The translations under genes were made by a program, and so were the position numbers. 64,000 nt of DNA, taken from assembly GCA_023665475.1 (NCBI GenBank), contig JAMPEB010000004.1, positions 90,974 through 154,973 of the forward strand, given 5' to 3'. The notes under the pieces were generated by a model, which was given only the letters and a program-made list of their open reading frames with translations, was not told the origin of the DNA and ran no database searches. This DNA is from Lachnoclostridium sp. GTDB taxonomy: Bacteria > Bacillota > Clostridia > Lachnospirales > Lachnospiraceae. Below, piece by piece: positions 9,114-17,232 of this stretch (its first letter is position 1; each line of letters begins with the position of its first letter).

Positions 9114-9301
9114 AAAAGCCAATAGCGATAAGTAATTGTGACATGTGTGTCAATTATGTATACGATGAAGAGGATGAATGTTATATTTGTATGGTCAATC
9201 TGGATGAGGATGAGATGTACCGTTTTCTCACGGGCAGACAGAAGGAATGTCCTTATTTTCGGCTGGATGATGAATATGGAGTAGTCCGCCACCAGAACTA
9301 G
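9110..9301 (+). CDS. small Cys-rich DUF6472-type protein
   Basis: A 63-residue acidic protein with four cysteines in a C-x2-C, C-x2-C-like arrangement (CDMC, CYIC) plus KECPYF near the end, suggesting a small metal-binding knuckle. It overlaps rsmI by ATGA with GGAG just upstream, so it is translationally coupled. It resembles a family seen beside rsmI in Lachnospiraceae; the name DUF6472 is from memory and function is unknown. Confidence 0.75.
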   Translation: MKKPIAISNCDMCVNYVYDEEDECYICMVNLDEDEMYRFLTGRQKECPYFRLDDEYGVVRHQN

Positions 9302-9399
9302 AGAGGAAAGACCGAAGATTTTCATTTAGAAAAAATGATGCATATAATGCCGGCTGTAAGTCAATAATAACCTCGTAAAACATTTTAGGAGGTAACAAT

Positions 9400-9585
9400 A
9401 TGAGTAATATTTCTGAACTTGACTTACAGAATCTGCGCCACTTAATCGGAGGATTCGACACCACGCACTGTAAGATGCAGGAGTATGCCCAAGAGGCGAA
9501 TGACCCCCAAATCAAGCAGTTTTTTGAGAAGGGCGCCAAATCCGCAATGGACAACAAGCAACAGTTGATGCAGTTTTTAAACTAG
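9400..9585 (+). CDS. small hypothetical protein, possibly coat-associated
   Basis: A 61-residue, Gln-rich helical protein with a strong TAGGAGG site eight bases before the ATG. It pairs with the CotF-like gene that begins 24 bases after its stop. Segments such as DLQNLRHLIGG and EYAQEANDPQIKQFFEKGA look like the first half of the ferritin-like CotF four-helix fold, so the two genes may encode halves of one coat protein type. That is inference. Confidence 0.7.
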   Translation: MSNISELDLQNLRHLIGGFDTTHCKMQEYAQEANDPQIKQFFEKGAKSAMDNKQQLMQFLN

Positions 9586-9609
9586 ATTCCGAAATGAGAG
9601 GTAAATGAA

Positions 9610-9864
9610 ATGCAGGAAAAAACAATGGTAGCAGATACACTGGCGAGCATTAACAGCGAGCTGACCCGTTATGCGGGCATGATTGCCCAATCAGAAAATA
9701 AGGAGTTAAAGCAGACATTAAAGCAGTTTCGCAATGCCTGTGAACAGTCACAGGAAGAGCTGTACCAGATTGCCCGGTCAAAATCCTATTATGTGCCTGC
9801 AAGCAAGGCGACAGAGGAAGAGGTAAATCATGTAAAAAGTTTGTTCACTCAGGGAACTCTGTAG
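9610..9864 (+). CDS. spore coat protein, CotF-like
   Basis: An 84-residue helical protein. The segment EKTMVADTLASINSELTRYAGMIAQ followed by a C-terminal PASKATEEE matches the pattern of CotF-domain coat proteins of Clostridia, which are short and often in tandem. It lies just upstream of spmA, consistent with a sporulation neighbourhood, and ends at a strong terminator. The assignment rests on pattern memory. Confidence 0.6.
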   Translation: MQEKTMVADTLASINSELTRYAGMIAQSENKELKQTLKQFRNACEQSQEELYQIARSKSYYVPASKATEEEVNHVKSLFTQGTL

Positions 9865-9872
9865 GAGTATGG

Positions 9873-9904
9873 AGCGCCTTTCCGAAACGGAGAGGCGCTT
9901 TTTT
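9873..9904 (+). terminator. intrinsic terminator after the coat-like genes
   Basis: AGCGCCT and AGGCGCT flank an inner TCCG/CGGA pairing with an AAA loop and are followed by TTTTTT. The GC-rich stem plus U-tract makes a strong factor-independent terminator. Confidence 0.88.
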
Positions 9905-10020
9905 GTGGGCAGTAATCGTACTGAAAAAATCGGCATATATTGATAGAAAGAAAAATGGTATCTGCGTTTTGGGTAAATTCGGGACAGCATGGAGAAACCG
10001 CGCAGACATAGGAGCAGGAC

Positions 10021-10641
10021 TTGTTAAATTACATATGGGCGTTTATGATATTGTTGGGAGTTATTTATGCGGCGTATACCGGCAATATGAGTGCGGTGAC
10101 CAATGCGGCGCTTGACAGTGCAGGCGAGGCAATTTCTCTGTGTATTACCATGGCGGGGGTAGTGGCTCTGTGGATGGGACTCATGGAAATCGCAAAGGAA
10201 GCAGGACTGATTTTTAAGATGACGGGGGCAATCAATCCGTTTTTAAAATTTATGTTTCCACGGATTCCCGATGGACATCCGGCGAAAGAATATATTGCCA
10301 CAAACATCATTGCCAATGTGCTGGGACTTGGCTGGGCATGCACTCCGGCTGGGTTAAAAGCTATGGAGGAGCTGGCGAAGCTGGAGGTGGAAAGAGGAAA
10401 TCCGGAGTATGCTTCCAAGGACGGTATTGTGCGGCGCGCCAGCAATGAAATGTGTACCTTTCTGATACTGAATATTTCTTCCCTGCAGTTAATTCCCGTC
10501 AATATGATTGCATACCGCAGCCAATACGGCAGTGTAAATCCGGCGGTGATCATTGCCCCGGCGATTCTGGCAACCTTCATCAGCACCGTGGCTGCAATAG
10601 TGTTTTGCAAAATAAAAGGCTTGAGTAACTCAAATATTTAG
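10021..10641 (+). CDS. spmA: spore maturation protein A
   Basis: A 206-residue membrane protein of the SpmA family (nucleoside-recognition/Gate-type fold), required with SpmB for spore core dehydration in Bacillus. It has hydrophobic segments near 5-20, 35-55, 105-125 and 170-195. The conserved MAGVVALWMGLMEIAKEAG and GLGWACTPAGLKAMEEL are seen. The start is TTG with AGGAG six bases upstream. Unlike Bacillus, spmB is not adjacent but 3.5 kb downstream, after a FapA-like gene and an HD-GYP gene. Confidence 0.93.
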   Translation: MLNYIWAFMILLGVIYAAYTGNMSAVTNAALDSAGEAISLCITMAGVVALWMGLMEIAKEAGLIFKMTGAINPFLKFMFPRIPDGHPAKEYIATNIIANVLGLGWACTPAGLKAMEELAKLEVERGNPEYASKDGIVRRASNEMCTFLILNISSLQLIPVNMIAYRSQYGSVNPAVIIAPAILATFISTVAAIVFCKIKGLSNSNI

Positions 10642-10644
10642 GAC

Positions 10645-10673
10645 TTGAGATATGGAAGCAGGCATGATATAAT
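10645..10673 (+). promoter_or_regulatory. promoter for the FapA-like gene
   Basis: TTGAGA, a 17-base spacer and a perfect TATAAT lie 54 bases before the FapA-like gene. A short TTGAGT/ACTCAA palindrome directly upstream may end spmA transcription. Confidence 0.6.
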
Positions 10674-10726
10674 TATTATATTCAGAGCAATTAATCCCTA
10701 TTTACCAAGTAAGGAAGGACATGTTC

Positions 10727-12943
10727 ATGAATACGGAAACCAAAACATCAGGAGAATTAAAACTTCAGGATTTTACACCTGATCAAATACAGGAAATCAA
10801 AGAGGGTCTTACATCAAAGGTAAATGTGACGGTTTATGCCAGATTAGACTTCTCTTCTATTCAGATGCGCCAAATACGGATTGGAATGGAGAACGGAGTG
10901 GATGTATCCGTTTATGCCACACCGGAGTATGACTGGCTTCAGATGATGGAAATTCGTAAGGGTCTGGAGAGAGAGGTGGATGTAAGTTCCTATGCGTCTG
11001 TGGATATTCCTTATGACAAAATGCGTCAATTGCGCAAAGGTCTGGAACAAAAGATAGATCTTTTGCCCTATTTGGATATGGATGCGGGTATTATCAGAGA
11101 AATCCTCAAGGCAAAACTTGCGGGTTTTGAGATTATGCCTTATATAGAGCAGGGCTATGATTTTGCGCAGTTAGAGCAGATTCGCATAGCGTACCAGCAT
11201 GGACAGGATATGGAGCCTTTCCTGCAGGTAGAGTATAGAGCGGCGGCGTTAGAGGAAATCCGCATTGGAATGGAGAGCGGAGTGGATGTTCCCGCCTATG
11301 CCAAAACCTGTTATACATGGCGGCAGATGAGAGAAATCCGTCTTGGTCTGGAAAAGCGGCTAAATACGACACTGTATCACAATCCTCTTTATACATGGCG
11401 ACAGATGAGAGAAATCCGTCTTGGTCTGGAAAATCGCATTCCCGTGGAGAGCTATCTTCCATTGCGTTATTCCGTTACGGACATGAGGGAAAAACGCCTT
11501 GCGCTGCAGAAGGAATTGAATGATATAGAGCGCAATCTGCAGGTGGCGAACACCAATATTAAGGCGATGCTGGAAGAGGTTGCCAAGGAAGAAGATGCAT
11601 TCCGCATTGTGATTACGCCCGATGAGATGGAAGTTTATCTTATGATTCGGGATAAGAGCAGAGATTTTACGGAGGAGGATGTCTTGAGCGCCTTGTGGAG
11701 CAACAAGGTAAGAAAGGGCATTCTTCGCAGAGAGATTACCAAAGCGGTGAAAGGGATCTATAAAGAGCGCAGTGTTCTGGTGGCCTGCGGTCAGGCGCCC
11801 CGTTCCGGTAAGGACGGATATTATGAGTTTTTCTTTAAAACCGATGTAAGCAGAAAGCCTAAGGTTTTGGAAGACGGCTCTGTGGATTATCAGGATATCG
11901 AATGGTTTGAAACCGTCAAGCAGGGTGATAAATTGGCTTATTACCATCCTGCGGAGGAGGGAAGCAACGGCTACAATGTGAAAGGCGATGTTCTTCCCGC
12001 CATGAAAGGAAACGAACAGGGCGTCTTAATAGGTTCCGGTTTTCAACTGCAGCCGGATAAGCGTACCTATATTGCTTCTGTGGACGGATATGTAGAGCAG
12101 AAGGAAAATAAATTACAGGTTTCTAATATTCTGGTGGTGGATGAAGTCAGTATGGCTACCGGAAATGTTGTGTTCAACGGCAGTGTCTATGTAAAAGGGA
12201 ATGTCAGCAGCCGTGCCAAAATTCAGGCGGTGGGCGATGTGATGATTGACGGATTTGTGGAATCTGCCATTATTGAGAGCGGCGGCAATGTCGTTCTGAG
12301 ACAGGGCATGAATGCCTCCGGCTATGGAAGCATTAAGGCCGGAAAAGATGTAAAAGGCAAGTTTTTGGAAGGCGTCAGCGTAGATGCGAAGGGTAATATA
12401 GAAGTTAACTATTGCTTAAACTGTAATCTGAATGCGGGAGAAACGATTGAAATTTCCGGTTATAACGGTTCTGTGGTGGGCGGAACGGCATGTTCCACGA
12501 AAGGCATTACCGTTCAAAATGCCGGTAACCGCGCGGGAGTGAAGACTCTGTTAAAGGCGGGAATCAACGAAGAACTTCTGCGGCAGTACAAGAATATCAA
12601 AGACAGACTCCGGAAAAACGGCGAAGAGCTTAATGTTTTAGAGAACGCCAAGGCGGAGCTTGAAAAGAAATATCCGCCGGAGCTGTGCAGCACGCTGGAA
12701 ATTTACGGCAAGCTGGAGAGTGCTATTTTTACCGAGAACAAACAGCGGGAAGACCTTTTCGAGGAAAAGGCGGCGATGGAAGAGGAACTGAAACTGATTG
12801 ATACTGCTAAAATCGTAATCAGGGGAAGATTGTACGAGGGAGTTGAAGTAGAGCTTAACGGCAAACGCTGGAGCTCGGGATATATGATGAACGTCACTAT
12901 TCGCAAGTCACCTAACGAGATGGTTGCGGTTTATAGAAACTGA
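10727..12943 (+). CDS. FapA/DUF342 protein with N-terminal 25-residue repeats
   Basis: A 738-residue cytoplasmic protein in two parts. Residues about 10-265 are roughly ten tandem repeats of about 25 residues with the consensus QMREIRxGLExGVDVxxYA. Two adjacent copies are nearly identical at DNA level (from 11312 and 11390, 78 bases apart), implying recent duplication. A coiled linker (265-290) leads to the FapA/DUF342 region, about 300-620, a right-handed beta-helix with GNV(V)F and GDVMIDG-type turns. It closes with a coiled coil (630-690) and a short beta tail. FapA-family proteins are polymerising cytoplasmic proteins, some regulating polar localisation; function here is unknown. ATG 10727 is chosen because GGAAGG lies eight bases upstream; ATG 10721 is too close to it. 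Confidence 0.85.
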   Translation: MNTETKTSGELKLQDFTPDQIQEIKEGLTSKVNVTVYARLDFSSIQMRQIRIGMENGVDVSVYATPEYDWLQMMEIRKGLEREVDVSSYASVDIPYDKMRQLRKGLEQKIDLLPYLDMDAGIIREILKAKLAGFEIMPYIEQGYDFAQLEQIRIAYQHGQDMEPFLQVEYRAAALEEIRIGMESGVDVPAYAKTCYTWRQMREIRLGLEKRLNTTLYHNPLYTWRQMREIRLGLENRIPVESYLPLRYSVTDMREKRLALQKELNDIERNLQVANTNIKAMLEEVAKEEDAFRIVITPDEMEVYLMIRDKSRDFTEEDVLSALWSNKVRKGILRREITKAVKGIYKERSVLVACGQAPRSGKDGYYEFFFKTDVSRKPKVLEDGSVDYQDIEWFETVKQGDKLAYYHPAEEGSNGYNVKGDVLPAMKGNEQGVLIGSGFQLQPDKRTYIASVDGYVEQKENKLQVSNILVVDEVSMATGNVVFNGSVYVKGNVSSRAKIQAVGDVMIDGFVESAIIESGGNVVLRQGMNASGYGSIKAGKDVKGKFLEGVSVDAKGNIEVNYCLNCNLNAGETIEISGYNGSVVGGTACSTKGITVQNAGNRAGVKTLLKAGINEELLRQYKNIKDRLRKNGEELNVLENAKAELEKKYPPELCSTLEIYGKLESAIFTENKQREDLFEEKAAMEEELKLIDTAKIVIRGRLYEGVEVELNGKRWSSGYMMNVTIRKSPNEMVAVYRN

Positions 12944-12979
12944 TAGGATGAGGGCAGTATCCGGAAAGGACATTCAATT

Positions 12980-14080
12980 ATGCGGGATAAGGTATTGATT
13001 GTAGACGGAGTGGAAGCAGAGCGCCTGTCTTTTATGCAGATGCTGATGGAAGATTATCAGACTTTGGAAGCAAATAACGGAGAGCTGGCAGTGCAGATGA
13101 TAGAGGAACATCTGGATGAGCTGGCGGTCATCCTCTTGAAGCTCATGATACCCAAAATGGACGGATTTAAGGTTTTGGAAATCATGAACGAAAAGAAATG
13201 GATTGAGAAGGTGCCCGTGCTGATTATTGATGGAGCGGGTTCTGCGGCAATGCAGAATAAATGCTTTGAATTGGGCGCCGTGGATTTTCTCAATAAGCCT
13301 TTCGAGGAAGGGTTGGTCAGACACAGGGTAAGTAATTCCGCCAATGCGTTTATTCATCAGGAGCAGCTTGAGGAAAGCATGCGGCAGAAGAATAAGACTA
13401 TGGAACGGCAGTATAAACTGTTAAAGCAGCAGGCGGAGGAACTGAAACAAAGTAAGCAGGCGGTCATCGAGATTCTGGGTTCCGTGGTGGAGTACCGCAA
13501 TTTGAATAATGTCAGTCATACAAAACGGGTCAAAGAAATTACCCGTATCTTGGCGGAAGAAACCAGAACATCCTATCCGGAGTATGAGCTGACACCTCAG
13601 AGGGTTGAGGAGATTACGCTGGCGAGTATCTTACATGATATTGGAAAGATAACGATTCCCGATACGATTTTGCGTAAGCCTACTAAAAAGACAGACGAAG
13701 AGCTGGAATTGGAAAAATCCCATACCACCAAAGGCTGTGAGATTATAAAAAGTATTCAGGGAGCTTGGGATCAGGCGTATGCAGAAACTTGTATGGAAAT
13801 TTGCAGATATCACCATGAGCGTTATGACGGAAACGGATATCCGGACGGGTTGGTGGGGGATGCGATTCCTTTGTCTGCGCAATTGGTGTCCTTGGCGGAT
13901 CTTTATGATACTTTGGTGAGTGAGAATATTAATAAGAAAGCTTATTCCAAGGAACAGGCATATCAGATGATTACAACGGGGGAATGCGGAGTTTTTAACC
14001 CCAAGCTGATTAGCGTTTTCAGAAATGCCAAAGACAAGATAGAGGCATTGGTAGAGAAGGAAACTCCGGCGGCGGAATAG
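12980..14080 (+). CDS. HD-GYP phosphodiesterase with degenerate receiver domain
   Basis: A 366-residue protein with a CheY-like N-terminal domain (1-120), a coiled-coil linker (130-165) and an HD-GYP domain (165-350). The output domain has the full metal and c-di-GMP phosphodiesterase signature: HDIGK (219-223), HHERYDGNGYP (278-288) and LADLYD. The receiver is decayed. The phosphoacceptor Asp is Lys54 (LLKLMIPKMDG), the acidic pair is DG (9-10), yet Lys106 of KPF remains. It therefore cannot be controlled by Asp phosphorylation in the usual way. It lies between the FapA-like gene and spmB in the same direction with short gaps. Hydrolysis of c-di-GMP is inferred from family; related domains act on other dinucleotides. 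Confidence 0.9.
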   Translation: MRDKVLIVDGVEAERLSFMQMLMEDYQTLEANNGELAVQMIEEHLDELAVILLKLMIPKMDGFKVLEIMNEKKWIEKVPVLIIDGAGSAAMQNKCFELGAVDFLNKPFEEGLVRHRVSNSANAFIHQEQLEESMRQKNKTMERQYKLLKQQAEELKQSKQAVIEILGSVVEYRNLNNVSHTKRVKEITRILAEETRTSYPEYELTPQRVEEITLASILHDIGKITIPDTILRKPTKKTDEELELEKSHTTKGCEIIKSIQGAWDQAYAETCMEICRYHHERYDGNGYPDGLVGDAIPLSAQLVSLADLYDTLVSENINKKAYSKEQAYQMITTGECGVFNPKLISVFRNAKDKIEALVEKETPAAE

Positions 14081-14151
14081 CGTTTTTTATTACTATTTGC
14101 GGGGAAGGCTGCATAAATTATAAGGACAGATAGGCGGCGGAGTATCCATTT

Positions 14152-14682
14152 ATGCAGGTATTGACACATGTGTCAGATATTATTATCCCATCGGTGATTT
14201 TCTTTGTGGTGGGTTATGGTCTGGTTTCCAAAATTAAAGTTTATGAAGTGTTTTTAAAGGGAGCAAAGGATGGTCTGCGGATTGTCGTGGATATTATTCC
14301 CACTCTGGTAGGTCTGATGATGGCGGTAGGCGTTTTGAGGGCGTCCGGCTTCTTTGAGTTATTGGGCACAGTGTTGTCTCCTTTGGCGGAGGCGGTCAAG
14401 CTGCCTGCCCAACTGATTCCTTTATTAATCGTAAAAATGTTTTCGTCTTCGGCGGCGACAGGATTGGTGCTTGATATTTTCAAGAATAATGGTCCGGATT
14501 CCTATGCGGGCATGATTACTTCTATCCTGATGAGCTGCACGGAGACGATTTTTTATACCATGAGCGTGTATTTTCTGGCGGCAAAAGTGACAAAGACCCG
14601 CTACACCCTGACCGGAGCGCTGCTTGCCACTCTGGCGGGAACTATTGCGAGTGTGGCGCTGGCGGCGGGGATGATGTTCTAA
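14152..14682 (+). CDS. spmB: spore maturation protein B
   Basis: A 176-residue membrane protein of the SpmB family, the partner of SpmA in spore core maturation. It shows hydrophobic segments at about 10-22, 43-65, 80-100 and 150-174. The motifs VGLMMAVGVLRASG, LIPLLIVKMFSSSAATG and MSCTETIFYTMSVYFLAAKV are conserved. The ATG start lacks a strong ribosome site (GGCGG about ten bases upstream). Its 3' 142 bases belong to a direct repeat whose second copy lies at 18269. It is intact here and a fragment there. Its TAA overlaps the stop of the convergent xre gene. Confidence 0.93.
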   Translation: MQVLTHVSDIIIPSVIFFVVGYGLVSKIKVYEVFLKGAKDGLRIVVDIIPTLVGLMMAVGVLRASGFFELLGTVLSPLAEAVKLPAQLIPLLIVKMFSSSAATGLVLDIFKNNGPDSYAGMITSILMSCTETIFYTMSVYFLAAKVTKTRYTLTGALLATLAGTIASVALAAGMMF

Positions 14683-14860
14683 TCCGTTTCGATATATCGG
14701 ATGATATCTCCCGGAATACATTCCAAGACAAAGCAGATGCGAGCGAGTACATCTGCATCAATTTTTCTACATGCCCATTATACCATTGATCGATCACCTC
14801 AAAGCGGGCGTGAATGGCTCTTGCCAACATATGCTTGCTAATTCCTTTTTTATTCATGAT
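14541..14860. repeat. left copy of 320-bp direct repeat (spmB 3' end + xre)
   Basis: This stretch matches 18269-18589 in the same orientation. I count by eye about 33 mismatches and one single-base gap, about 90% identity. Similarity begins at GGAGACGATT within spmB and ends exactly at CATGAT inside xre, after which the two flanks share nothing. The xre part is nearly identical, while the spmB part has mostly synonymous changes. Confidence 0.9.
14679..14857 (-). pseudogene. truncated, frameshifted xre regulator remnant
   Basis: The C-terminal three quarters of the same XRE protein that is intact at 18407-18649. It begins at the codon equal to Met of MDKKGIS, so the first about 22 residues and the promoter are missing. 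One T is lost from the run at 14763-14767, shifting the frame after VEK and destroying the C-terminus. It cannot produce the full regulator. Confidence 0.85.
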
Positions 14861-14896
14861 AACTGGGAAAATTGGTAAAAATTATTAAGTATAATA

Positions 14897-14925
14897 TTGA
14901 CTTAATGTAATATCCATGTTAAATT
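14897..14925 (+). promoter_or_regulatory. candidate promoter for the helicase segment
   Basis: TTGACT (14897-14902), a 17-base spacer and TAAATT (14920-14925) lie just inside the unique sequence right of the repeat and point toward the helicase gene at 15201. Confidence 0.4.
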
Positions 14926-14951
14926 GATTTAAATGCAGGAAAGGTTCCGAA

Positions 14952-15002
14952 ATGAAAAAATTTATAGAAATTGATAATATTGCAGAAAAACAGCAAAAAT
15001 AA
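14952..15002 (+). other. possible 16-codon leader ORF
   Basis: ATG at 14952 has AGGAAAGG about seven bases upstream and opens a 16-codon, Lys-rich frame ending TAA. It follows the candidate promoter. It may be a chance ORF. Confidence 0.2.
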
Positions 15003-15009
15003 AAATCAG

Positions 15010-15066
15010 TTGATAAAAATGTGTATGGAACATAGAAAAAGAAGAAACTTTACACAAGAAGAATGA
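15010..15066 (+). pseudogene. fragment of an HTH-XRE N-terminus
   Basis: Reading from TTG 15010 the translation is LIKMCMEHRKRRNFTQEE then TGA. This resembles the first helix and start of the recognition helix of Cro/C1-type regulators (LKxxReekglTQEELA). Only about 18 codons survive, so it appears to be the relic of a second regulator. The 135 bases from here to the helicase gene show only its ribosome site. Confidence 0.35.
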
Positions 15067-15200
15067 ATATATATGACAGGATTGTAAGTTTGTTTGTAAG
15101 TCATTTTGGAGCAGATTAGTTTAGTTTAATCTTGAATTTGTTAGTGAAAGAGGAGGCTGGAAGTCAGAATTGACTTTTGAAATGAAAGAGGAGGATATTG

Positions 15201-17219
15201 ATGAATAAAGATAATAGTTTATTTTATACTAATGTGGAGGATAAAGAAAATATAGAAAAGTTATTTTTGGAATTGGAGAAATATGCGGAAGAAGGAATTA
15301 ATCCTGTATATATAATTAATAAACCCTTAGAAGAGAAGAAAGCTTCTTATGGCTATGAAAAAGTAATAGTTATATTGATACCGAAGCATAAGATTATGTT
15401 TATAAATTACGGGAATAGTGAGGATAAGTTTGAAGATTTTTATGAGGATTTTGTTGAAGATTTAGGGCAGCTTTCAAAAAAGTATGACTACATGAAAATT
15501 TTGGGAAGACCAAGACAATGGAAAGAAAAGTTTACTGCAAAACATACTTATCAGAATATAAAGGAGCTTGAACTAGATACATTTTTAGAAAAGAACAGGT
15601 TGTCTACAAAAGAGGATGAGAGAAAGGGAGAATTTTTAATTTCATTATTAACTGGTAGCATTAATGATGTGGAAAGAACAGGGATAGATTATCCTGAAAC
15701 TGTGCTGGAAAAAATAAGGAGAAAAATAATTTTGTTTGATGGAGATCAAACCAGATTTATTTTTGATGAACCTCAAAAGGATAAAATTGTGATTCAAGGA
15801 TTGGCGGGCACAGGAAAAACAGAACTATTATTGAACAAGATAAAAGAATTATATCTTAATAAAGAAGATTTAAAAATAGTGTTTACATGTCATAATAAAA
15901 TATTGGCGGATAATTTAAAGGGTAGAATACCAGAATTTTTTGATTTTATGAAAGTAGACGAGCAGATTAAGTGGAATGAAAAGTTGTGGGTTATGAGTAG
16001 CTGGGGGTCACAAAGTGATGCTAATTCTGGTGTATATAGTTATATATGCAATTATTATAATATTCCGTTCGAAAGGTTTTCTTATAGTACAACCTTCGAT
16101 GTTGTGTGTGAAAGGGCATTACAGAAGTTAAATGAGGTAAATTATTTTGAGCCTTGCTTTGATTACATTTTAATAGACGAGAGTCAGGATTTTACAGATA
16201 ATTTTTTTGATTTATGTAAAAAAGTTACTAGAAATTGCTTGTATATAGCTGGAGATATTTTTCAAAATGTTTTTGAAAAAGAAGCTATCAGTGAAGTCGC
16301 TCCAGACTTTTTGCTGAATAAATGTTATAGAACTGATCCTAAGACGCTAATGTGTGCACACGCTATAGGTATGGGCTTGTTTGCTGATACTCCTGACCAA
16401 TATATGAGATGGTTGGATGATCAGGCGTGGACAGCATGCGGATATGATATTGAAAGAGTAGGAGACTATTGCGATTTGCATAGAAAGCCATTAAGAAGAT
16501 TTGAAGATTTAGGGAGTACAGGCATAAAAAATATAGAGATTATTTCTATTGAAAGAGAAAAGTATTGTACACAAATTGTAAATATTATAGAGAATTTGCG
16601 GAATGAAAATCCGACATTGCGTCCCGACGATATAGGGATAATGTTTTTGGAAAATATCAATATTAATTATCAATTAGCAAACAGACTTCAAGGGGAAATA
16701 GAAGAAAGATTTAATTGGGATGTTAATATAGGATATGAATCCAAAGAAAAAAGAAAAGATGCAGTTTTTGTGAGCAACAGAAATAATGTGAAAGGATTAG
16801 AATTTCCATTTGTCATTTGTCTAATGCAGACTAATCTGGACGAGGATTTACAAAACAGGAATTCCGTTTATATGATGTTAACCCGTTCATTTATTACCTC
16901 ATATTTTATTATCCCTAATGAACAAAGCAATGTTGTTGATGAAATAAAGAGGGGGGTAGATTTTGTAAATAAGAACGGCTATCTTCATATAAAGGAGCCA
17001 AACAAAGAACAGCGTACAAAGCTCAATAATGCGATAATTAACAGAAATAACATTTTTAAATCCCAACATGATATTGTTGAAGAAATCATGGAGAAATTAG
17101 GTATTGAAAAAACCTATAGAAGTAATATGCATAATCTCATTAAAACAGCATATAAAGATGAACTCGATCGAGACAAACTATATGAAATTGTAAGGACGAA
17201 CTATAATTTGATGAATTAA
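15201..17219 (+). CDS. UvrD-like SF1 helicase with unknown N-terminal domain
   Basis: A 672-residue ATPase. After an unrecognised N-terminal region (1-185) come the superfamily 1 motifs: Walker A GLAGTGKT (200-207), the motif Ia-like TCHNK, Walker B/II IDESQDF (325-331), III IAGDIFQNVF, motif V NVKGLEFPFV (529-538) and motif VI YMMLTRS (557-563). It is shorter than true UvrD (about 720) and has the compact form common in mobile defence genes (AAA/UvrD-C). An in-frame TTG lies directly before the ATG; the ATG has AGAGGAGG six bases upstream. Base composition is much more AT-rich than the flanking housekeeping genes. It is followed 13 bases later by an unknown gene and enclosed by the 320-bp repeats, suggesting a horizontally acquired two-gene unit. 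Anti-phage function is inference. Confidence 0.85.
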   Translation: MNKDNSLFYTNVEDKENIEKLFLELEKYAEEGINPVYIINKPLEEKKASYGYEKVIVILIPKHKIMFINYGNSEDKFEDFYEDFVEDLGQLSKKYDYMKILGRPRQWKEKFTAKHTYQNIKELELDTFLEKNRLSTKEDERKGEFLISLLTGSINDVERTGIDYPETVLEKIRRKIILFDGDQTRFIFDEPQKDKIVIQGLAGTGKTELLLNKIKELYLNKEDLKIVFTCHNKILADNLKGRIPEFFDFMKVDEQIKWNEKLWVMSSWGSQSDANSGVYSYICNYYNIPFERFSYSTTFDVVCERALQKLNEVNYFEPCFDYILIDESQDFTDNFFDLCKKVTRNCLYIAGDIFQNVFEKEAISEVAPDFLLNKCYRTDPKTLMCAHAIGMGLFADTPDQYMRWLDDQAWTACGYDIERVGDYCDLHRKPLRRFEDLGSTGIKNIEIISIEREKYCTQIVNIIENLRNENPTLRPDDIGIMFLENININYQLANRLQGEIEERFNWDVNIGYESKEKRKDAVFVSNRNNVKGLEFPFVICLMQTNLDEDLQNRNSVYMMLTRSFITSYFIIPNEQSNVVDEIKRGVDFVNKNGYLHIKEPNKEQRTKLNNAIINRNNIFKSQHDIVEEIMEKLGIEKTYRSNMHNLIKTAYKDELDRDKLYEIVRTNYNLMN

Positions 17220-17232
17220 AGGATAACTCATT

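Noticed and set aside
10727-12943. STAND or leucine-rich repeat protein, because of the N-terminal repeats
   Set aside because: No NTPase motif is present and the C-terminal part has the FapA/DUF342 beta-helix pattern.
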